This document shows positions 1-7,807 of a DNA stretch of 64,000 nt, piece by piece. Below the pieces are notes generated by a model. The model was not told the DNA's origin. It made no database searches and saw nothing but the letters and a program-made list of their open reading frames with translations. Position 1 is the stretch's first letter. Each line of letters begins with the position of its first letter. The stretch covers positions 1,959,421 through 2,023,420 of the forward strand of contig NZ_FNWC01000007.1 in the NCBI RefSeq assembly GCF_900104635.1, written 5' to 3'. This DNA comes from Coprococcus phoceensis (GTDB taxonomy: Bacteria; Bacillota; Clostridia; Lachnospirales; Lachnospiraceae). The position numbers and the translations under genes were made by a program.

Positions 1-234
1 TGGCATTCCTGCATTCCTTGCATCACTCAATCCACCATTTTCCTTATGTATCACTTTTACCCTCGAATCCTGTTCTCCGTATGCATCACAGATTTCCCCG
101 CATCTGTCCGGAGTTCCGTCATCTACCAAAATAACTTCAATATCCGAAAACGTCTGATTTAAAATAGAATCCACACACTTATGAATATATTTTTCTACTT
201 TATATACCGGCACTATCACACTGATTTTTGGCAT
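1..234 (-). CDS. Family 2 glycosyltransferase, N-terminal 78 residues (cut by window edge)
   Basis: The gene begins at 234 and runs off the left edge. The visible N-terminus reads MPKISVIVPVYKVEKYIHKC and continues with the VDDGTPD nucleotide-binding stretch and GGLSDARNAG, the classic start of a GT-A fold family 2 glycosyltransferase. Such enzymes move a sugar from a nucleotide-sugar donor onto a growing lipid-linked glycan at the inner face of the membrane. A GGAGG ribosome site lies just upstream. It is the third gene after the promoter at about 2,515 and follows two family 4 glycosyltransferases. Substrate cannot be read from this fragment. Confidence 0.9.
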   Translation of the reverse strand, partial: MPKISVIVPVYKVEKYIHKCVDSILNQTFSDIEVILVDDGTPDRCGEICDAYGEQDSRVKVIHKENGGLSDARNAGMP

Positions 235-252
235 AATTTTCCTCCATCACTT

Positions 253-1353
253 TTATTTCTTATAATATTCCAATAACTGTTTTCCAGCTGTCATAATATC
301 ATATCCAGCACATTGAAACTGTTCCTTTATAATAGCATTTTGAACTTCCGTTCTCCCAACACTTCCCAGTTCCAAAATATACTCCTTCCATTCTTTTGCA
401 TTATGATCCAATGGCAAAAACGTTACTGCATCTGTAATTTTTACTTCTTTGCTGATCGTATCCGCCATCACACTGTAAACTCCGGATGCCTGCGCTTCCA
501 ATGCAACTAACGGCAGACCTTCAAACAGCGACGGAAACACAAATACATCCATCGCATTCCATAACTGCGGAATGTCCTTTCTGACTCCCAAAAACTGTAC
601 CTGATTTTCTATTGCATATTCCTGTACTTTCGCAGTAATTTGTTCTTTTAACTCTCCATCCCCTATAAGCAGCAAAACTGCATCTTCACGCTCTTTCGCA
701 ATCTCATTAAATATATCAACCAGAAATTCATGATTTTTCTGTTCTTCAAACCTACCCACATGTCCAACTACAAACCGATTCTCCACACCAAGTTCTTCTC
801 TGATCTTTTGTCTGATCGTTTCATGGTAAAAAAATTTTTCTACATGCAGTGCATTGTGGATGATATGAAATCGGTCACTTCGCATAGTTTTCTCATCAAA
901 CAACCATTTTCCCGCAACTTTACTGCATGCAAAAAAATCAGTGGCATAATGTAAAATCCGCGGCTTGTTCAAACGGTGCAGTATATTTCTCAGCAGCCCT
1001 GGTGTAGAAGAATTGTGGGAATGTGCGATCACTTTTGGCACCCCTGCTTTTTTCCCAATTTCCAGTGGTACAATGTTTGCCGCAGACAGCATATTCACAT
1101 GAATTGCAGCATATTTCCCCTCTTTCAATATCTTTAAAAGTTCTCTTCGAAAACGAATCGGATGCCTTTTCACATTGGAAATATAGAAAACTGTTCCTCC
1201 CAAAGACTTTATCTCATCCTCATACGCAAGACTATCATACATGCTGATAAAATCAAACTGCACACCATATTTCACAAGTTCTCTATAATAATTCATTACG
1301 AAACTCTCTACTCCACCTGGATTATGGGATAATCCAATTTGTAATATTCTCAT
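253..1353 (-). CDS. Family 4 glycosyltransferase, EpsF-like
   Basis: This 366-residue GT-B glycosyltransferase starts MRILQIGLSHNPGGVESFV, the usual N-terminus of EpsF-type group 1 transferases. The C-terminal half shows the donor-site segment FPSLFEGLPLVALEAQASG, with the conserved Glu pair. It probably adds one sugar to the lipid-linked repeat unit in the cytoplasm. The frame is open to 1395, but the ATG at 1353 is preferred because GGGGAGA precedes it and it begins 2 bp after the upstream stop. It sits between two other glycosyltransferases and is likely co-transcribed with them. The sugar specificity is unknown. Confidence 0.9.
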   Translation of the reverse strand: MRILQIGLSHNPGGVESFVMNYYRELVKYGVQFDFISMYDSLAYEDEIKSLGGTVFYISNVKRHPIRFRRELLKILKEGKYAAIHVNMLSAANIVPLEIGKKAGVPKVIAHSHNSSTPGLLRNILHRLNKPRILHYATDFFACSKVAGKWLFDEKTMRSDRFHIIHNALHVEKFFYHETIRQKIREELGVENRFVVGHVGRFEEQKNHEFLVDIFNEIAKEREDAVLLLIGDGELKEQITAKVQEYAIENQVQFLGVRKDIPQLWNAMDVFVFPSLFEGLPLVALEAQASGVYSVMADTISKEVKITDAVTFLPLDHNAKEWKEYILELGSVGRTEVQNAIIKEQFQCAGYDIMTAGKQLLEYYKK

Positions 1354-1355
1354 TT

Positions 1356-2453
1356 TTAATTCTCCCCAGTCAATTCTTCGATTAGTTGTACCCACTGATC
1401 ATAAATCTGTTTCTTTTCAAATTTCTCTATACCATCTTCTGTATTTTTTGAAAATGACACCCGTTGCTCTTCATCCGTTATGAATTTTTCTATTCTCTCC
1501 GCCATCTTTGGAATATCATATGGTGGTATCAAATATCCATCTTTTCCGTCTTTGATAATCTCATTTGGTCCGGTTGTAATATCAAAACTTATCATCGGAA
1601 GTCCCAACGCTTTTGCCTCTAAGAGTACAAGTGGAAGCCCCTCCCGATAAGACGGCAGCACAAGAAATGCATAGTCTCCATATACCTGATATACATCCTT
1701 TACATTGCCCTTTAGAATCAATTGCTTCTCCAATCCATATTCTTCTATCTTCTTCCGAATCTCATCAAGTGTATCTCCTGTTCCATAAAGATCCCACTGC
1801 CAGTCCGGATATTTCGGCAACACAAGCTTCGCTGCTTCTACCAGCATATCATGTCCTTTTTCCTCGCTGAATCTTCCAACTGTAATAATCTTTTTTGATG
1901 TGCTATCATACGGTCTTCTTGCCTTTAATACTTCTTCCGGTATCCAATTATAGATGCTCTGAATTTTTTTCGGATTTGTCTTGAACCTTTTGATATAGTC
2001 CTGACGTGTCTGTTCTGTCAATGTCACAATCTTATGAGAAATCAAACCATCCCAAAAGCGAAATGCTGTAATATCTTTCTTCTCCCACTCATTCATTAGG
2101 GCACCATGGTCGCAAAATACATATTTTGCCTTTGTAAAAAATCGAACCGGTGATACGGTAATTGCCGGATGATTCTCCATTAGGAATACTACATCAATCT
2201 CATTTTCTTTTATATACTCCTTAAATGGTTTAAATACACTTGTGATCCGTTTTCGGATTCTGCAGTCTTCTGCCAGTTCCGCTCGATAGTGAATTCTCGG
2301 ATCCAGATCGTACGGAACATGTTTCCCTTTTCCAAAAATGCCATATATATATACCTCATATGTATCACAAAAAGCGTTGGCAAGTGATGTCGTCACTTGC
2401 TCAACGCCTCCTGTTACTGTCATATCATATTCTACAAAACATAATCTCTTCAT
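1356..2453 (-). CDS. Family 4 glycosyltransferase
   Basis: A 365-residue GT-B glycosyltransferase beginning MKRLCFVEYDMTVTGGVEQV. The GGVE motif near the N-terminus and LPSYREGLPLVLLEAKALG with IISFD-like flanks in the C-terminal half are typical of the group 1 family. The start at 2453 was chosen over 2474 because it fits the family start and has CTGGAG upstream. It is the first gene after a separate promoter at 2501-2529, so the last three glycosyltransferases of the cluster may be expressed partly on their own. The acceptor and donor cannot be told from sequence. Confidence 0.9.
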   Translation of the reverse strand: MKRLCFVEYDMTVTGGVEQVTTSLANAFCDTYEVYIYGIFGKGKHVPYDLDPRIHYRAELAEDCRIRKRITSVFKPFKEYIKENEIDVVFLMENHPAITVSPVRFFTKAKYVFCDHGALMNEWEKKDITAFRFWDGLISHKIVTLTEQTRQDYIKRFKTNPKKIQSIYNWIPEEVLKARRPYDSTSKKIITVGRFSEEKGHDMLVEAAKLVLPKYPDWQWDLYGTGDTLDEIRKKIEEYGLEKQLILKGNVKDVYQVYGDYAFLVLPSYREGLPLVLLEAKALGLPMISFDITTGPNEIIKDGKDGYLIPPYDIPKMAERIEKFITDEEQRVSFSKNTEDGIEKFEKKQIYDQWVQLIEELTGEN

Positions 2454-2500
2454 AATCCACTCCAGTTTGGTCAAACAATACTCATCTATCTCAAAATAAG

Positions 2501-2529
2501 TTTATACCATAAATCAGAGGGTTTCTCAA
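2501..2529 (-). promoter_or_regulatory. Sigma-A-type promoter for the distal glycosyltransferase genes
   Basis: On the minus strand the -35 box TTGAGA (2524-2529) is separated by exactly 17 nt from the -10 box TATAAA (2501-2506), which is preceded by TG at the extended -10 position. It lies in the 112-bp gap between the VanW-protein gene and the next glycosyltransferase. A 13-nt motif, TTCTTAAGTTTTT on the plus strand at 2543-2555, lies 13 nt upstream of the -35 box and also occurs upstream of the main cluster promoter. Confidence 0.65.
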
Positions 2530-2565
2530 GGGGGGTAAGAGATTCTTAAGTTTTTAGAAGTTCTT

Positions 2566-5088
2566 TTAATAGTATGAACTTGGTAATTGTTCTGTTTTTA
2601 CAACTTGGCCATTTTTAATATATTTTCTATATGCGACTGCACTTCTGCTTCCACTCCACCAAGATTCTATCGATATGTAATCGTACCAGCTTGGCTGTGT
2701 CCCCCATACTTCTGCATATAATGTTTTTCCCTTTGTATAGGTAACAAGTTTCACCGGAAAATTAAAATCATTTCTGATTTTCAAATCTGAGCTTCCATAG
2801 TTGACCATTGCATCCTGTCCTATCGGAACATAAGTTGATGGAACAGAGTGATTTCTTCTTTCTACAATTGTAAGACCTGCTCTAAGAGCTGCCCCATACA
2901 GTGTTGTACTTGCTTGACAAATTCCTCCGCCATATCCAATACCGCCAACTACACCAGCTGGTAAATATCCTTCTGCTTTTCCACATGGACCTGCAATATC
3001 AAAAAATGAAATAGTCTGCCCTGGCTGAATGACAACTTGGTTAAAACTCTTTAACGCTTTACTCATATTATATGTACCATTAGCATTATTTGTAGAAACT
3101 GTAGTAAAACTTGACATGCGAGTCCCATAAGCCACTACTCGCCCATCATCACCTATTTTAATACCCTCAATTACTGCATTTCTGGCCATATATTTTGTGT
3201 CATAATAAAAATAATACTTATATCCTCCAATTGTCTGCCAGCCACTTACCATAAAGCCATTGGAGTTCGCGTAATACCATATTCTCCCAAAAGTTACCCA
3301 CTGATTTTTATACGGAAAACCAGTTGCAGGATTCTTGTAATACTTGTTGCCTTTGTATTCTCCCCATCCACCTTCTTTGATCATAATACCATTACTATCA
3401 AATCGATAAAGCACTCCGTTTACTGCCTGAGTTGTACCTTTTACAATCGCTGCATCATTTCCACAGTAATAGTATGTATCTCCGAATTTAATAAACCGGT
3501 TTTGATACAAAATTCCTTCCGCATTGCAGAAATATCGTTTCCCATCCTGCTCGATCCACTGCGCTTTTTTCTGTACCGTTCCATCTTCTCCTATATAATA
3601 CAGGCGACCATCGTTTGCTTTGACAATTCCTGTCTGCATACTTCCGTCGCTTCCCATATAGTAATAAATGGTTCCAAATTTAATAAACCGATTTTGATAC
3701 AAAATTCCTTCCGCATTGCAGAAATATCGCTTTCCATCCTGCTCGATCCACTGCGCTTTTTTCTGTACCGTTCCATCTTCTCCCATATAATACAGGCGAC
3801 CATCGTTTGCTTTGACAATTCCTGTCTGCATACTTCCGTCGCTTCCCATATAGTAATAAATGGTTCCAAACTTAATAAACCGATTTTGATACAAAATTCC
3901 TTCTGCATTGCAGAAATATCGCTTTCCATCCTGCTCGATCCACTGCGCTTTTTTCTGTACCGTTCCATCTTCTCCCATATAATACAGGCGACCATCGTTT
4001 GCTTTGACAATTCCTGTCTGCATACTTCCGTCGCTTCCCATATAGTAATAAATGGTTCCAAACTTAATAAACCGATTTTGATACAAAATTCCTTCTGCAT
4101 TGCAGAAATATCGTTTCCCATCCTGCTCGATCCACTGCGCTTTTTTCTGTACCGTTCCATCTTCTCCTATATAATACAGGCGACCATCGTTTGCTTTGAC
4201 AATTCCTGTCTGCATACTTCCGTCGCTTCCCATATAATAATAGATGGTTCCAAACTTAATAAACTGGTTCCTATATAAAATTCCTTCCGCATTGCAGAAG
4301 TAACGCTTTCCATCCTGATCAATCCACTGTGCTTTCTTGCATAATCTTCCAGTGGCAGCATCAAAATAGTACAAGACTCCTTTGATTTCCGCAATCCCTT
4401 TCACCGGCACGCCATCGATGTAATAATACAATCCATCTTGAGACCAACCATCAGAAATCCTCTGTGATAGAATCGTCTCATTCTCATGCGCAGTATTTTC
4501 CTCTGCATTTTTGTCTATCTCTGCTCCATGAATCAGAATCTCAATTTCTTTTTGAACACCCTCATATTCAACTGTAACGCTCACATTTCCCGCAGCATTT
4601 GCTGTAACCTCATACCATTTTGCATTTGACGGAGCATTTTCCAGCAAGGCTTTTCCATTCTCTTCCTCAGACGCTTGTTCTAAAGCAACTTCTGATATCT
4701 GTGCCAAACTGCTATCTGATAAAGTTAGCACTGGAAAACACTCTGAATTATCTGACATAGATATTATGTAAAAACGAGCTTTTTCTCCAACCTGAAGCTC
4801 TATTTTTTCAGAGCTTATCAAAAATCCTTTTTTGTTTTGTAGCTCTAATTCATTTTGTCCAGATGTACTATCTTTTTTATCTATAGGCTGTTCTGTTTGT
4901 TTTTCCTCCCGTGTTTCTTTCACAGAACCGTACTCCATATTCTCATCTATACTATACATCTCACTATAAATAGTTGAAGATTCTGTATTATTTTGATATG
5001 AATTTTCTGCTCTTACTATAAGTAGACTATTACTAAATATAGATACTATCAAGCCTAATGAAATTAATTTTTTCATTCTAATTTTCAT
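2566..5088 (-). CDS. Secreted VanW-domain protein with cell-wall-binding repeats
   Basis: An 840-residue exported protein. Residues 1-28 form a signal peptide (Lys-rich start, hydrophobic core, cleavage near RAEN). Residues 80-190 resemble an Ig-like beta domain. From about 214 to 640 run aromatic cell-wall/choline-binding type repeats (YYYMGSDGSMQTG, GKRYFCNAEG). Residues 276-531 are four almost identical 64-residue units. Residues 656-840 are a VanW domain (FFDIAGPCGKAEGYLPAGVV, GGGICQASTTLYGAALRAGL). VanW domains occur in many Firmicute surface proteins and their biochemical role is not settled. The start at 5088 has GAGAGGG upstream. It lies at the end of the polymerase/flippase segment, suggesting a role at the cell surface in holding or remodelling wall or polysaccharide. 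That role is inference. Confidence 0.88.
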   Translation of the reverse strand: MKIRMKKLISLGLIVSIFSNSLLIVRAENSYQNNTESSTIYSEMYSIDENMEYGSVKETREEKQTEQPIDKKDSTSGQNELELQNKKGFLISSEKIELQVGEKARFYIISMSDNSECFPVLTLSDSSLAQISEVALEQASEEENGKALLENAPSNAKWYEVTANAAGNVSVTVEYEGVQKEIEILIHGAEIDKNAEENTAHENETILSQRISDGWSQDGLYYYIDGVPVKGIAEIKGVLYYFDAATGRLCKKAQWIDQDGKRYFCNAEGILYRNQFIKFGTIYYYMGSDGSMQTGIVKANDGRLYYIGEDGTVQKKAQWIEQDGKRYFCNAEGILYQNRFIKFGTIYYYMGSDGSMQTGIVKANDGRLYYMGEDGTVQKKAQWIEQDGKRYFCNAEGILYQNRFIKFGTIYYYMGSDGSMQTGIVKANDGRLYYMGEDGTVQKKAQWIEQDGKRYFCNAEGILYQNRFIKFGTIYYYMGSDGSMQTGIVKANDGRLYYIGEDGTVQKKAQWIEQDGKRYFCNAEGILYQNRFIKFGDTYYYCGNDAAIVKGTTQAVNGVLYRFDSNGIMIKEGGWGEYKGNKYYKNPATGFPYKNQWVTFGRIWYYANSNGFMVSGWQTIGGYKYYFYYDTKYMARNAVIEGIKIGDDGRVVAYGTRMSSFTTVSTNNANGTYNMSKALKSFNQVVIQPGQTISFFDIAGPCGKAEGYLPAGVVGGIGYGGGICQASTTLYGAALRAGLTIVERRNHSVPSTYVPIGQDAMVNYGSSDLKIRNDFNFPVKLVTYTKGKTLYAEVWGTQPSWYDYISIESWWSGSRSAVAYRKYIKNGQVVKTEQLPSSYY
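3496..4263 (-). repeat. Four tandem 192-bp in-frame repeats (64 residues each)
   Basis: Four consecutive units of 192 bp encode 64 residues each, beginning FIKFGTIYYYMGSDG and ending NAEGILYQNR. They differ by very few bases; for example the YI/YM codon before GEDG is I, M, M, I in protein order. Degenerate units flank them on both sides. The near identity at DNA level points to recent amplification or ongoing homogenisation, so the copy number may vary between strains and may be collapsed in short-read assemblies. Confidence 0.92.
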
Positions 5089-5147
5089 ATCATCATCCCT
5101 CTCTTTTATTCTCTCAAAATTAGTTTCTATATTAGCTTACAAACATC

Positions 5148-6656
5148 TTAATTCTTGCATTTGGGATACAAATGCAGCATCTTTAAAATATTCTGTAACC
5201 ATCTACACTTTGTACAAATATACGCTCCTAAATAACAAGCTATAACACATGCCCAAAACTGAATTGTTACTATAAAGGTCAACCATCCTGTTGCTTCTGC
5301 TCGTGGTATAAAAAAAATACTTGTAAGAGCTATCAACGTTATTGTATCAACCAGCATATTTTTTTCAAACCTTCTTAACATGTAAATAAATAGAAACCCT
5401 AATACTAAATTGAAAATAATCAATCCTACATACCCAAAATCAATATAATTTTCCAACATATAGGATGTCCCCCATCCTTGACCCTTTAGATAATCTTCGG
5501 TTCTTGTAACATATGCCAGATTATGTGCCAAACTATTGCTTTCTACTCCATTGATAATATTGTTTCCATCAGGCAATCCTTGCGTTCCCCATAACATTTG
5601 TCCAATTCTTCCATGAACAATATAATCAATAATTCCTCCAAAGGTGTAATTTCTCCCAACTCGTTCTGGAAGACTTGTCTGGTATCCATACCCAATTCCT
5701 AATACATTAAACGTAACACCCTGACCATAAAAGAAATCTATAAACAGTTGAAAAATATTCCGATTAGCAATTCCAAGCCCACTTCTTATATAGGCATATA
5801 CTGTCATAAATATTAAAGATGCTGGTGCTACAATACATGTCAGAATTTTTTCAACTCGTCCAATCCATTTTTCTTTATCTCTGCATATGTCTCTAATTGC
5901 ATAATAAAGAAATACAAATAAACAGTTTAACATAATTGGATTTCTAACGCCTATTATTAATTCTGGTATTGCTGAAATCACATATAATGCTAACGGTATA
6001 AATGCTCTCTTTTTACTTGGAAACGTTGCTAGAAATATACATAAACTATATTTCATAAACGAAGCAATTGTATAAATTATTCCTGGAAGCTGACTATGAA
6101 AACTTACATAATACTCTGTATATGTTTTTCCCAACATATATAATAATTTTTCACCTTCCTGAATCAAAAAGAAGCACATTGTCGAATAAAATACAATTTC
6201 CGCTACAATCTGGAGATGTATACGAAAATTTTCCCTTTTCTCATTATCTTTTTTCGCTATTATTCCAGTCTTTTTTTCTGCATAAACTCGACCTCCAATA
6301 GCACCTATCCATAACATCGACATAGAAATCCAAATAAAATAAATGGACGCATATACATTCTCGGCTGCTTGACTAGAAGCAGTCCACCATGACTCTCCCC
6401 TAAACATACCTATTAGAGGTCTTGATATTAGGAACGTAAATATGGTGATGTGAATAATCAAAAATAACAATCTCTCTCTTATATCTTCAAACGCATACAC
6501 AATATTATGACACAACAACAATGTCATACTAATTAGTAGCAAATTAAATCCACCATTTATGATTCCCACTATTAACATAATTACACTTGCCATTCCTAAT
6601 ATGCATCTTGATATTTGGCTCTTAGATAACTTTTCAAAAAAAACAATATTTTTCAT
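5148..6656 (-). CDS. Wzy-type repeat-unit polymerase (second of two candidates)
   Basis: A 502-residue integral membrane protein with about 11-12 hydrophobic segments spread over its whole length and a long hydrophilic loop around residues 310-400 (GIGYGYQTSLPERVGRNYTF and onward). This layout matches O-antigen/capsule polymerases, which join flipped repeat units on the outer face of the membrane. The ATG at 6656 overlaps the preceding stop by one base; the open frame reaches a TTG at 6677, but GGGAGAG lies between the two, favouring the ATG. The assignment rests on topology and neighbours (flippase and glycosyltransferases); sequence motifs are weak in this family. Confidence 0.75.
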   Translation of the reverse strand: MKNIVFFEKLSKSQISRCILGMASVIMLIVGIINGGFNLLLISMTLLLCHNIVYAFEDIRERLLFLIIHITIFTFLISRPLIGMFRGESWWTASSQAAENVYASIYFIWISMSMLWIGAIGGRVYAEKKTGIIAKKDNEKRENFRIHLQIVAEIVFYSTMCFFLIQEGEKLLYMLGKTYTEYYVSFHSQLPGIIYTIASFMKYSLCIFLATFPSKKRAFIPLALYVISAIPELIIGVRNPIMLNCLFVFLYYAIRDICRDKEKWIGRVEKILTCIVAPASLIFMTVYAYIRSGLGIANRNIFQLFIDFFYGQGVTFNVLGIGYGYQTSLPERVGRNYTFGGIIDYIVHGRIGQMLWGTQGLPDGNNIINGVESNSLAHNLAYVTRTEDYLKGQGWGTSYMLENYIDFGYVGLIIFNLVLGFLFIYMLRRFEKNMLVDTITLIALTSIFFIPRAEATGWLTFIVTIQFWACVIACYLGAYICTKCRWLQNILKMLHLYPKCKN

Positions 6657-7690
6657 TATTTTTCCAAACTCTCCCAAAAATTTTCACTTGTTTTCAACTT
6701 TTTTCTCCAAAATGGCATCTTTAAAAGTCCAATAATAGTTCCTATACCGTATGAAATATGCAATGACACAAAAATAAAAGGTAACAATAAATATGAAAGA
6801 TGTTTTTTCTTTTCATTTACAATACTTGCAACAGACATTAATATATTAACAAGCGAATAAAGTATTACTAATGTTACAAGTGGCCAACCAATGCCGCCTA
6901 CCGCTAATATGCCACCTATAATTAATGCCAACACAAAGCAAAACGGTATAAAATGGTACACAGAAAAACATTTAATACATATTCCCACAGTGAGACCTAT
7001 CCAATAGCCATTTCCATATTTTTGCTTTATCATTCCATGCCATGTATTTCTTGTATGCTGATAAGAAACAATATCAGGGGTATAACAAATCCTATATCCT
7101 GCTTTTGTAATTCGATAATGCATTTCATTATCTTCTGTTCTTCCTAAATTTTCATTAAATAAGCCTACTTTTTCAAATACTTTTCTTCGATATGCTCCAT
7201 GAAACACTGATTTTACATATGTTTTATGATGACTCCTTCTATATGTTGCAATACTACTGCCAAACATTGATTTTTCTGCTAATAATAACGTCTGTTTCCA
7301 TATATTATTATCTTCTGCAATATTGGGTCTTGGTCCCCCCGAAACATCTTCCCCACTACTAATACAATTTACATTTTTCTTAACAAATTCCTTTGGGATT
7401 TTTGTATGAGCGTCAATTCTAATAATAATATCACCTATGGAATTCCGAATAGCAACATTCCATCCTGCTGCTTGATTCTTTTTCGGATTACTCAAAACTT
7501 TGACCCTTTCAAATCCATTTTGCTGATTAGAAAACTCTTCCATTATTTTTTTTGTATGATCAGTGGACATCGAATCTACTAGTATAATTTCCATTTTTTC
7601 ATGTGGATAGTCTTGATGTACAATATCTGAAAAAAGAGATTTTAGTGTTTTTTCTTCATTATAAGCGATAATGCATACTGAAACTGTCAT
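6656..7690 (-). CDS. Membrane-anchored family 2 glycosyltransferase (ExoA-like)
   Basis: A 344-residue protein starting MTVSVCIIAYNEEKTLKSLF, with DSMSTDHT in the nucleotide-binding region, RIDAHTKIP as the metal-binding DxD-like segment and GRTEDNEMHYRI as the probable catalytic-base region. About three hydrophobic helices follow at roughly 235-325, a layout found in succinoglycan ExoA-type transferases. It should extend the lipid-linked glycan at the cytoplasmic membrane. AAGGAGA precedes the ATG. An extended -10 promoter lies about 45 bp upstream, so this gene and the polymerase behind it may be expressed as a sub-operon. Confidence 0.88.
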   Translation of the reverse strand: MTVSVCIIAYNEEKTLKSLFSDIVHQDYPHEKMEIILVDSMSTDHTKKIMEEFSNQQNGFERVKVLSNPKKNQAAGWNVAIRNSIGDIIIRIDAHTKIPKEFVKKNVNCISSGEDVSGGPRPNIAEDNNIWKQTLLLAEKSMFGSSIATYRRSHHKTYVKSVFHGAYRRKVFEKVGLFNENLGRTEDNEMHYRITKAGYRICYTPDIVSYQHTRNTWHGMIKQKYGNGYWIGLTVGICIKCFSVYHFIPFCFVLALIIGGILAVGGIGWPLVTLVILYSLVNILMSVASIVNEKKKHLSYLLLPFIFVSLHISYGIGTIIGLLKMPFWRKKLKTSENFWESLEK

Positions 7691-7733
7691 CCTTTTCTCC
7701 TTTTACTTTTACTTTGTTCTATTTTTCTAAAAT

Positions 7734-7742
7734 AGTATAGCA
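7734..7742 (-). promoter_or_regulatory. Extended -10 promoter candidate inside the polysaccharide cluster
   Basis: The minus strand carries TGCTATACT at 7734-7742, an extended -10 element, with no good -35 box. Directly upstream lies an inverted repeat (ATGTTT and AAACAT arms about 6 nt apart) that could bind a regulator or simply be A+T-rich noise. The 117-bp gap between the flippase gene and the next glycosyltransferase is otherwise featureless. Confidence 0.4.
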
Positions 7743-7807
7743 TGTTTTTTTCTTAAACATATTAACTTTTTCTGAATTTTTCCATATTTTAATCACTTTC
7801 TTATTTT

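Noticed and set aside
3496..4263. Regularly spaced repeats resembling a CRISPR array
   Set aside because: Units are 192 bp with no unique spacers, encode protein in frame, and lie inside a clear gene. No cas genes are present.
3502..4278. Plus-strand open frame of 258 codons with internal repeats
   Set aside because: It is the antisense shadow of the four 192-bp units of the VanW protein. The repeats keep every frame open together, there is no ribosome site, and the minus-strand product is a clear family member.
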